Source: Pseudomonas sp. B21-056
Lineage (GTDB): Bacteria; Pseudomonadota; Gammaproteobacteria; Pseudomonadales; Pseudomonadaceae
Direction: 5' to 3'
Length of the DNA: 64,000 nucleotides
Assembly: GCF_026016325.1 (NCBI RefSeq)
Contig: NZ_CP087203.1
Location: 6,324,001-6,388,000, forward strand
The notes under the pieces were generated by a model. It was not told where the DNA came from and ran no database searches. It saw nothing but the letters and a program-made list of their open reading frames with translations. Numbering within the stretch: position 1 is the stretch's first letter; the number at the start of each line of letters is the position of its first letter. Position numbers and translations under genes: made by a program. This document shows positions 27,407-35,600 of the stretch, piece by piece.

Positions 27407-28399
27407 ATGCTTCATTCCCACCTCACCACCCTCAACGCTGTCTCCCTGGTGCTCCAGGCCTTCAAACACGAAGGCCTGCCCAGTGATGCATTGCTGGCCG
27501 GCAGCGGCATCAGCGCGGCAGACCTGAGCCGGGCCGACACGCGCATCACCACCAACCAGGAAATGCAGGTCTGCGCCAACGCCGTCGCCCTCAAGCGCGA
27601 CATCGGCCTGGAATTGGGGCGCAGCATGCACGTTTCGTCCTACGGCATGCTCGGCTACGCGCTGCTCACCAGTGCCACCTTAGGTGACGCCTTGCACCTG
27701 GCGCTGCGCTATCCGGCGCTATTGGGAACACTCTTCGACCTGAGCCTGGAAGACGACGGCGAGCACATCTGGTTCAGCGCCAGCGACTATCGAGAGAACC
27801 CGGCCCTGGCCGCGTTCAACGCCGAGTTCTGCATGGTCTCGCTGAAGGTCATCTGCAACGACCTGCTTGGCCACGCGCTGCCCTTGCGCGCGGCGCGCTT
27901 CGAACACCCAGCACCGGATTACCAGGCACGCTACGCCGCTCACTTCGATTGCCCGCTTCGTTTCGACGCCAGCGACAACGCCTTTGCCTTCGACCGCCAC
28001 TGGATCGAGCAACCATTGCCGCTGTCCGACCCCATCACCCACCACGCCATGGTCGAACGTTGCCGCAAGCAGAACATCGAATTCACCGGCCGCCAGGCCT
28101 GGCTCAGCCGCATCCGCCAACTGCTCGCCGCCCAACTCGACGCCGCCCCCGGCCTGGAAGGCCTGGCCGAACAAATGAACTGCTCCGCCCGCACCCTGCG
28201 CCGCCACCTCAAGGACTCGGGCTGCAGCTACCAGGAGCTGCTGGACGAACTGCGCTTCGAACGGGCCAAGCAGATGCTCTGCGAAGACCAACTCCCCATC
28301 CACCGCATCGCCGAAATCCTCGGCTTCAGCGAAACCGCCAGCTTCCGCCATGCGTTCGTCCGCTGGAGCGGCGTAGCGCCGAGTCAGTTCAGGCCCTGA
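27407..28399 (+). CDS. AraC-family transcriptional regulator with arabinose-binding-like N-domain
   Basis: The product is 330 aa. Residues 1-200 form the PF12625-type N-terminal domain (LGYALLTSATLGDALHLALRY is typical). The C-terminal about 100 residues hold two helix-turn-helix units: LAEQMNCSARTLRRHLKDSG and IAEILGFSETASFRHAFVRW, ending GVAPSQFRP. Relatives such as OruR/ArgR-like regulators control amino-acid and lipid catabolism; the target here is unknown. It follows the asparaginase gene by 72 bp on the same strand, and an inverted repeat covers its ribosome site. Confidence 0.9.
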   Translation: MLHSHLTTLNAVSLVLQAFKHEGLPSDALLAGSGISAADLSRADTRITTNQEMQVCANAVALKRDIGLELGRSMHVSSYGMLGYALLTSATLGDALHLALRYPALLGTLFDLSLEDDGEHIWFSASDYRENPALAAFNAEFCMVSLKVICNDLLGHALPLRAARFEHPAPDYQARYAAHFDCPLRFDASDNAFAFDRHWIEQPLPLSDPITHHAMVERCRKQNIEFTGRQAWLSRIRQLLAAQLDAAPGLEGLAEQMNCSARTLRRHLKDSGCSYQELLDELRFERAKQMLCEDQLPIHRIAEILGFSETASFRHAFVRWSGVAPSQFRP

Positions 28400-28428
28400 G
28401 CCACCACTCTGTAGATACCCACATATCC

Positions 28429-28576
28429 CTGTGGCGAGGGGATTTAGCGAAACGTCGCACCGCCCCGCTGGGCTGCGCAGCAGCCCCAATCCAGACACCG
28501 CAACGCATTGGTAAAACGGCGAGACCGATCGACGACTGCTACGCAGCCGAGCGCGGATGAATCCGCTCGCCACAAA
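28429..28576. repeat. Degenerate family-B REP
   Basis: CTGTGGCGAGGGGATTTAGC with GGGCTGCGCAGCAGCCCC inside is partly mirrored by GCTACGCAGCC and GAATCCGCTCGCCACA. The arms have diverged and the centre is longer than in the other copies. Confidence 0.7.
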
Positions 28577-28914
28577 TTGCAGCAACCTTTAGCACTCCGG
28601 TAACCGCCTGACCGCTACCTTCCTACCAAGCCACACATCCTTGCGCCTTTGCCTACAACTAAGCCGGAACCCGCCCGCTTGTGCGCCTAGGTCCTGGCCC
28701 CTATCGTAACCCCCGTCGCGGCACACTCAGCGACCGGGTTTGGAAAGCCCCTGGAAGATCATGGGCTTTCATTAAACTTGATTGACATAGTGATTGCTCC
28801 GCAACAATAATCATCCCAACGCATGAGGGGTGACTCTCGTGCCTACCTTCCGAGGCCCGCTTGAGAGAAATCTCTGCGGGCTTTCGTGTTTCTGTGACAA
28901 GGAATCCGGTCACT
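28577..28914. other. Structured upstream region of the DUF3800 gene
   Basis: No gene is apparent in this 338-bp stretch. GAAAGCCC/GGGCTTTC (28743-28750 and 28763-28770) is a perfect 8-bp inverted repeat. TTGACA at 28782-28787 and CAATAA at 28805-28810 (17-bp spacing) form a good sigma-70 promoter. GCCCGC/GCGGGC (28855-28860 and 28876-28881), with an inner AGAGA/TCTCT stem and TTT after it, forms a leader hairpin just before the gene. Confidence 0.55.
28782..28810 (+). promoter_or_regulatory. Sigma-70-like promoter for the DUF3800 gene
   Basis: The -35 hexamer is a perfect TTGACA and the -10 is CAATAA (or AATAAT with an 18-bp spacer). It lies about 105 bp before the gene start, leaving a leader with a terminator-like hairpin. 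Confidence 0.5.
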
Positions 28915-29754
28915 ATGACGCATTACGTGGCGTACCTAGACGAATTCGGGCACGTCGGCCAGTACGTCTCACGCAATCATCCAAGGTACAAAACCCATCC
29001 CATTTTCGGGTTCGCTGGCCTGATCCTTCCGGCTACCGAAATCCGCGAATTCGCAATCTATTTCTACAAGCTAAAATGTCAGCTTCTAGCGTTCGACCTT
29101 GCCAACGAAAATCCCAAGAACCTGCCCGCATATCAGTGGGAGAAAAAGGGCTCTCAGCTCTATGCCCTCCGGAACGTCATCAGGTACGAGCAACTCCGCC
29201 GCTCTACGTTCCGTCTCCTGAGCCACATTGAGAAAATCGGCGGCCACGTCTTCTACACAGGGGAGCACAAGACCACTGACCCTGGTGCCCATGATTCCGC
29301 CGAAACGTTCAAACGGCAGCTCCTGCAGTCGGTGCGCAAAATAGACCGATTCTGCGTGCAGAGCGGCTCAACCTTCATGTTGATGCTCGATGAACAACGC
29401 TGCGGTAACGAATGGCGGGAAACCAACGTGGAGGTCTGCACGCTGGCCATGTTTGAGGACGCCTCGGAGAAATGTAGAGCACTCATAGAGCCGCCCATCC
29501 AGGCCGAAAGCCACCTGTTCCAAACCATCCAGTGCGCCGACTGGATCTGTGGCCTTATCGGGCGCCTGATAGCCTTATTGGTTGCGCCTGAGGAATATCC
29601 AGAGTTGGAACCATTCGACAAATACTTTTCAGATCGTATCGCCAAAGTCACCATGCCAGGCAGCGGCCTGGAACATCAGAAGACTACTGAGATATCTGCC
29701 GAGCAGGCTGGAGAGACTATGCCCGACGCAACTGGTGCCCTCGCAGGCGATTAA
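28915..29754 (+). CDS. DUF3800 domain protein
   Basis: The product is 279 aa from the ATG at 28915 (AAGGA about 11 bases upstream). An in-frame TTG at 28861 lies inside a hairpin and is unlikely to be used. The N-terminus has the DUF3800 pattern of a short strand plus acidic pair (HYVAYLDEFGHVG). The C-terminal family motif is QTIQCADWICGLIGR. Acidic residues in LMLDEQ and CADW could form a metal-dependent active site, which would suit a nuclease, but this is inference. Members are scattered on phages, plasmids and islands. Codon use is less GC-rich than its neighbours. It stands alone, which suggests horizontal transfer. Confidence 0.85.
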   Translation: MTHYVAYLDEFGHVGQYVSRNHPRYKTHPIFGFAGLILPATEIREFAIYFYKLKCQLLAFDLANENPKNLPAYQWEKKGSQLYALRNVIRYEQLRRSTFRLLSHIEKIGGHVFYTGEHKTTDPGAHDSAETFKRQLLQSVRKIDRFCVQSGSTFMLMLDEQRCGNEWRETNVEVCTLAMFEDASEKCRALIEPPIQAESHLFQTIQCADWICGLIGRLIALLVAPEEYPELEPFDKYFSDRIAKVTMPGSGLEHQKTTEISAEQAGETMPDATGALAGD

Positions 29755-30185
29755 GCTCATCGTGCAAGGCTCCGAGGAGCGTTCGTAAAACACTCGCTGA
29801 TGAAAACCCGACGTCTTGTATCGAACTCATCGATGGATATAGCAATGTCTACCTGAATTCGCTAGCTCACGCTAGTTTTAGCTAGTTTTAGCTAGTTTTA
29901 GCTATCAATAGCTATACATCGACGCGTGCAGTCCATCTGACCGCAGGATGTCAGCCCTATTCACGACGATTCAGCTCCCAAGTAAATCTCTGGCTGAACC
30001 AGCTGGCAGCGATTCGAAAGCCTGCCGAAGTTCCCTGCTCTTAACGTACCCGTACCCCAAAGAGCCATTTCCGGTCAAACCTTTTGGCCATTTCAATCCC
30101 CTTTTGGCCTCTCCCACCGTTCTCCTGAGCTCCACCCGCCGCAAGACTATCCTCATCCGATCAGCCCCTTTGCGGAGAACAACAA
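29755..30185. other. 431-bp intergenic region with 10-bp iterated repeat
   Basis: The region separates the DUF3800 gene from the deacetylase gene. It holds the repeat at 29861-29920 and a pair of CCTTTTGGCC direct repeats at 30080-30089 and 30100-30109, exactly 20 bp apart, about 85-105 bp before the deacetylase start. GCGGAGAAC near 30173 supplies the ribosome site. No gene is supported here. Confidence 0.5.
29861..29920. repeat. Six-unit 10-bp tandem repeat beginning GCTA
   Basis: The units are GCTAGCTCAC, three exact GCTAGTTTTA copies, GCTATCAATA and GCTATACATC. Every unit starts with GCTA on the same helix face. It is AT-rich compared with the flanks. Confidence 0.85.
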
Positions 30186-31217
30186 ATGCTGACGATCTAC
30201 TCAGACGATCACCACCTGCACCACGGCCGCTGCGAGCTCATGGACGGGCAGCTCATGCCCTGTTTCGAAATGCCCTCTCGCGCCGATCACGTGCTTGAGC
30301 GGGTCAAGGCGCGCGCACTGGGGCCGGTGGAAGCGCCACGGGACTTCGGCCTGGCGCCCATCCAGCGCATCCACACCCCCGCCTACCTGGAATTCTTCAA
30401 AGGTGCCTGGGATCGCTGGACCGAATACAACCGCGACGGCGACTTGCTGCCCTACACCTGGCCGGCGCGCACCCTGCGCACGGTCATCCCGCAAAGCCTG
30501 CATGGTCAGCTCGGCTATTACAGCTTCGACGGCAGTGCACCGATCACCGCCGGTACCTGGCAAGCCGCTTACAGCGCGGCCCAGGTGGCCCTCACTGCCC
30601 AGGCCGAAATCCAGCGGGGTGCGCGCAGTGCCTTTGCCTTGTGTCGCCCGCCAGGGCATCACGCGGCCACTGATTTGATGGGGGGTTATTGCTATCTCAA
30701 CAACGCGGCCATCGCCGCCCAGGCTTTTCTTGATCAGGGCCACGGGAAAGTCGCGATCCTTGATGTGGATTACCACCACGGCAATGGCACTCAGTCGATC
30801 TTCTACGAGCGCAGCGATGTGCTGTTCGCCTCGATCCACGGCCATCCGGAAGCGGAGTTTCCGTTCTTTCTCGGTTATGGGGATGAGCATGGCGAGGGGG
30901 CCGGTGAAGGGTTCAACTTCAACTACCCTTTGCCGGCCGGTTCAGGCTGGGACACCTGGAGTGCTGCGCTGGAGCAGGCCTGCGCTGAAACGCAACGCTA
31001 TGACGCCGATGTCATTGTCGTCTCGCTGGGCGTGGACACGTTCAAGGACGACCCGATCTCGCAATTCAAGCTCGACAGCCCGGATTACCTGGCGATGGGC
31101 AAACGCATCGCGGCACTCGGCAAGCCGACGCTGTTCGTGATGGAAGGCGGTTACGCGGTGGCGGAGATCGGCATCAATGCCGTGAACGTTCTCGAAGGTT
31201 TTCAAAGCGCCCAATGA
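30186..31217 (+). CDS. Acetylpolyamine amidohydrolase / histone-deacetylase family protein
   Basis: The product is 343 aa. Class II HDAC-like motifs are visible: RPPGHHA with the tandem catalytic His, DVDYHHGNGTQ with Zn-binding Asp and His, and SLGVDTFKDDP with the second Zn Asp. The active-site Tyr region appears as MEGGYAVAEIG. In Pseudomonas this subgroup deacetylates acetylated polyamines such as N-acetylputrescine or acetylcadaverine. The next gene, 10 bp downstream, encodes a polyamine-type binding protein, which supports that role. The ATPase and permease genes of the full transporter are not next to it. Confidence 0.9.
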   Translation: MLTIYSDDHHLHHGRCELMDGQLMPCFEMPSRADHVLERVKARALGPVEAPRDFGLAPIQRIHTPAYLEFFKGAWDRWTEYNRDGDLLPYTWPARTLRTVIPQSLHGQLGYYSFDGSAPITAGTWQAAYSAAQVALTAQAEIQRGARSAFALCRPPGHHAATDLMGGYCYLNNAAIAAQAFLDQGHGKVAILDVDYHHGNGTQSIFYERSDVLFASIHGHPEAEFPFFLGYGDEHGEGAGEGFNFNYPLPAGSGWDTWSAALEQACAETQRYDADVIVVSLGVDTFKDDPISQFKLDSPDYLAMGKRIAALGKPTLFVMEGGYAVAEIGINAVNVLEGFQSAQ

Positions 31218-31227
31218 GGAAAAAAGC

Positions 31228-32328
31228 ATGAAAAGACTCAAGCGTTTGATGGTCCCCGCCCTCTGTACCGCGCTGCTGTGTAGCGCCGCCCAGGCCGAAG
31301 AGCGGACCTTGCGCGTCTACAACTGGTTCGACTACATCACGCCCAAGGCCCTCGAAGATTTCAAGACGCAGAACAGCCAGGTCAAGTTGGTCTACGACAT
31401 CTTTGATACCAACGAGGCCCTGGAGGCCAAGTTGCTGACCGGCAATTCCGGCTATGACGTGGTGGTGCCTTCCAATGTGTTCCTTGCCAAGCAGATCGAG
31501 GCCGGGGTGTTCCAGCCCCTGGACCGCAGCAAGTTGCCGAACTGGAATCACCTCGATCCCAAGTTGATGAAGTTGATCGAGGCCAACGATCCGGGCAACA
31601 AGTTCGCCGTGCCGTACATGTACGGGACCATTCTGATCGGCTTCAACCCGGACAAGGTCAAGGCTGCCCTGGGTGACAACGCGCCGGTGAACAGTTGGGA
31701 CCTGATCTTCAAGGAAGAAAACATCAGCAAGCTCAAGCAGTGTGGCGTGGCGCTGCTGGATTCGCCTTCGGAAACCCTGCCCCTGGCCTTACAGCATCTG
31801 GGCTTGGACCCCAACAGCAAGAAGCCGGCGGACTATGCCAAGGCCGAGGCGTTGATGATGAAGATCCGGCCGCATATCACCTATTTCCATTCGTCCAAGT
31901 ACATGGCGGATATCGCCAATGGGGACATCTGTGTGGCGGTTGGGTATTCCGGGAGCTTCTCCCAGGCCGCCAATCGGGCCAAGGACGCCAAGAATGGTGT
32001 GATTGTGGACATGCGGCTACCCAAGGAAGGCGCGCCGATCTGGTTCGACATGCTCGCCATTCCAAAAGGCGCGAAGAACCCGGAGGACGCCTACACCTTT
32101 ATCAATTACTTGCTGCAGCCGCAGGTGATTGCGCCGGTGAGTGATTTTGTGGGTTACCCGAATCCGAACAAGGATGCGACGCAGATGGTGGATCCGGCGA
32201 TTCGTGGCAATCCCAATTTGTATCCGACCGAGGCGGCCATGGCGACGTTGTATACGTTGCAGCCTTTGCCAAGGGATGCTGAGCGGGCGCGGACGCGAGC
32301 CTGGACTCGGATCAAGTCGGGGCAATGA
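31228..32328 (+). CDS. Polyamine ABC transporter substrate-binding protein (PotF/SpuD-like)
   Basis: The product is 366 aa with a signal peptide (ending SAAQA before EERTL). RVYNWFDYITPKALEDF is the typical start of PotF/SpuD-type proteins. The binding pocket is represented by YDVVVPSNVFLAKQ, MYGTILIGFNPDKV and VAVGYSGSFSQA. It should bind putrescine, spermidine or an acetylated derivative in the periplasm. It begins 10 bp after the deacetylase gene, so the two form an operon. No permease or ATPase genes follow; it may share those of another polyamine importer. Confidence 0.9.
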   Translation: MKRLKRLMVPALCTALLCSAAQAEERTLRVYNWFDYITPKALEDFKTQNSQVKLVYDIFDTNEALEAKLLTGNSGYDVVVPSNVFLAKQIEAGVFQPLDRSKLPNWNHLDPKLMKLIEANDPGNKFAVPYMYGTILIGFNPDKVKAALGDNAPVNSWDLIFKEENISKLKQCGVALLDSPSETLPLALQHLGLDPNSKKPADYAKAEALMMKIRPHITYFHSSKYMADIANGDICVAVGYSGSFSQAANRAKDAKNGVIVDMRLPKEGAPIWFDMLAIPKGAKNPEDAYTFINYLLQPQVIAPVSDFVGYPNPNKDATQMVDPAIRGNPNLYPTEAAMATLYTLQPLPRDAERARTRAWTRIKSGQ

Positions 32329-32329
32329 C

Positions 32330-32529
32330 CGGGAGGCTTGCTCGCGAAAGCGGTGGGCAGTTACTTATGATGTTGGATGTGCCGGCGCCATCGCGAGCAG
32401 GCTCGCTCCCACAGGTTTTGTGTCGTGCATGAATATCGAGTACACCGCCAGTTCCATTGTGGGAGCGAGCCTGCTCGCGATGGCGGTGGGTCAGTTACCG
32501 GCGATGTTGGATCAAGCCCGCTCCCACAG
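32330..32529. repeat. Two REP doublets, family A, partly degenerate
   Basis: The first (32330-32413) has a degenerate left arm GGGAGGCTTGCTCGCG and a full right arm ATCGCGAGCAGGCTCGCTCC. The second (32458-32529) has a full left arm GTGGGAGCGAGCCTGCTCGC and a truncated right arm CCCGCTCCCACAG. They separate the polyamine operon from the giant gene. Confidence 0.82.
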
Positions 32530-32664
32530 AGATTGGCATCGCCTGGCCCTTGACGACACAAGCAATACATAGTTACCACCTTCCCTGTTTCCCGCCCCAC
32601 TAGCATGGCTATCCCGAAGCGTTCGGCTTCGGGATTCCATTCATCGCGAGACAGGGAGACTCAG

Positions 32665-35600
32665 ATGACAACCACCTCTACCACCCAGACACCCAAGGCC
32701 GAAGCCAACCCCCGGGATGCCGTACTGAACCAGTTGCTCGCCGGGCCCACGTACCCGGAGGTCGCGTCCATACTGCTGCGCGACGGTCTCAAGAAACTCT
32801 ACCCCACACTCAACCTTGATCCGCACAATACCGTGGTCGGCGAACCGGACTGGGACATTGTCGATGGCGAAATCGTGCGTCGCCCGACCCGCTATGAATC
32901 CCTTGCCGAAATGCTGGCCGGGCTGGTGGACGATAAAAGCGATCCGATGGTGCTGATCGAAGGGCTGCATTACCTGACCCAACTGCCACTGACGTCCCCC
33001 AATGTGCATTTGCCGGTGCGTATCGACCAGATCGGGCGCCTGATCAATGAGCTGGTGCCGGCCATGTTGACGGCTTGCCAGGAGCAGCAACTGGCGTACT
33101 GGAATGCTTCGCTTGGCATATCCGGCCCACGCTGGCATGACCTCTCCGGGGAGCTGCGCAAGGCTTGGAACGTCGGGCGCGTCAGGGGCTGGACGACGAC
33201 TGAGTGCGCCATGGCCAGGCACTTGTTCCAATACCCCGACCGCAAGGACCGCAAGAAGAACGACCCTTATGACAGCCATGCGTACCTGATCGACGTCGAT
33301 AAGGTGGATGGCCTTGAAGTGACCCGCCTGGGCGACAACTCGATCGTGGTCCTGATCGGCAAGATCGAGGGCAAGGAAGTCATTCTCAAGTACTCGATCG
33401 TCAACGGTTACGAGAAATTCGATTCACGGCAAGCCCTGGGACAATCCCTCCCGACCCATTTTGGTACGACCACCTACCGAAAAATCCAGTGGCGGCTGTA
33501 TGAGCCCGACGGCAATATTTTCGATCACAAGGCCTGCGGGATGATCGCCGAACAGGTCAAGGTCATCGGTAACTCCCCGCAGACATGGGCGTCCTATGAG
33601 CCTCCTGCCAACGGCGAGGAAACCGATGAGGACGAGCTCGTGAACTGGTTCCAGCGCCAGATGCCCCATTGGCTGCTGGAGGCCTCGCCGTCCGATCAGA
33701 CGCTGTTTGCCCAGCACATGAAAAACCTGTCGATATTGAATCAATCCCATGCCGGCAAAACCTATCTGGATGAGATTCCTTCCATCAAGGACTATGCGTT
33801 AAGCGAGCTGAAAAAACAGATGGTCTCGGACCACCCCGACGCCTCGAAGCTCGACCTGGAAGAAATCGAGTTCGAGGTGCGCAGCCCCGTTATCTGGGGG
33901 AGCTTCGTGGTGCCCGGCAAGATCGACACCACCCGCTTCAGCCTCGTCGAGCTCGCCTTGCAGAACCTGATTGCGCTTCCCCTGGGCGACAAGAGTATCC
34001 AGTCCCTGGGCGAGACCGAGTTGCCCGAGTGGATGACCGTGGCGTACCTCGAAAACCTCATCACCCAGGTCGATATCGGTCGCACTTACCCCGAGCTGGT
34101 CAAGGGCAAACTGCTCGACGATCCGGCAGATTCGAGCCGCCGCGAAAAGTTGTACACCTCCCAGCTACGCATCCAACTGCCAATGCTGGCGCTGGAATGC
34201 AAGATCCGTGGCGAGGGGCACCTGGACGACAGGGGGTACCGCTACGTCGCCGCGCTGATGCAGCCCAATGAAGCCGACCGCAAGGTCGACGGCAAAAACA
34301 TCGTCGTACGCAAACTGGCCTTCGTACCCGAGCTGCAAGTGGGCGACTCGGAAGACGTCGTGACCAACATGTTCGTCATCGGTCCCGAGGACTCGAGCGC
34401 CGGGCCTTGCCTGCTGTATCGCCCCATGCTGCAGCCGCAGTTGAGCCAGTACCCGTCGTTCAGCAATCTGCTGTATGCGATCAGGCAAATCCCTTCGTTA
34501 CGCCAATCGGTGCTGGCCTGGTTGCCCGATGGGGTGCGTAACGATTACGGCCGATTGGTATTCCCGGACCTGCTGCCCTCCCCTTGGAGCATCGTGGCGT
34601 TCGTGGCCGACCCTTTGACCTCCTTGGCCTATAGCGGCCCCATCAGTTTGACCGACAAAAACATGGGGGCAGATTTCCTGCCGCAGTTGTTCAAGGCCAA
34701 TGCCGATGCCCTGGTCGAGCTGGCCGATCGGCAATCGGTATCCAACCAGGAAAATCGCTGGGAAAGCTTTGAACGGGCAGGCTGGCTGATGTTCAACCTG
34801 GCCCTGCCTTACCTGGGGACAGCCGTAGGCACCGCAGCCTGGCTCTGGCAAATCATGGAGGACGTCGACACATTGGCGCAGGGCAAACCGGAGGCCGATC
34901 GACCGACCAAATGGGAGGCCTTCACTGACCTGCTGCTGAACATCGCACTGGCGATCATTACCCACGCCATCGACCGCGCCAGGGCAGCCCGAAGTCCCCA
35001 TCGGATACCGGTACCCAAAGAAGTGCGCGAACTGGAAAGCCTGCCAAAACCCAAACATGAACTGGTGATCGAACTGCTCGAACCGCTTCCGAGCACGTCG
35101 CTGCCAACCGAACACTACGCGCCCATCCGTTCCAGTGGTGCGTTGTTGGGCAGATCGAGAGAAAGCGCGCGGTTTATCGACTCCTTCAGCATCGACGAAC
35201 CCGCAGATCCGGGAGAACTCCAAACCGAAGGAGCGCTCAAGGGGCTCTACGAACAGACGGGAGACTGGCACGCCAAAATAGCGGACAAGTGGTTCAAGGT
35301 GCGGGTCGAAGGCGAACTGGTCTCTATCGTCGACGGAAAAAATCCCGCCCGCGAGGGCCCTCCCCTGATGGGCGATGCCCACGGCAAATGGCACATCGAT
35401 ACACGCCTGCGAGTACGCGGCAGCGGGTCCAAAGGCGTCAGGCAAAAAGTCATCGCTAAAGCGCAACGGCGCCGGATTGATCTGCTATCCGCACTGAATC
35501 AATTCGAAGAACAGAAGCCGCAGAATCAGAAACTGCTGACGATGCAGGCCAAGGCAATGGACGAGGCGTCGGGCTCCGAAAGGGAGGTGAAACGCAACGT

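Noticed and set aside
28861..28914. TTG at 28861 as the start of the DUF3800 protein
   Set aside because: It lies within the leader hairpin, lacks a ribosome site, and family similarity begins at the ATG at 28915.
32330..32529. CRISPR array because of repeated 20-mers
   Set aside because: The repeats are inverted REP arms without regular spacers, and no cas genes are present.
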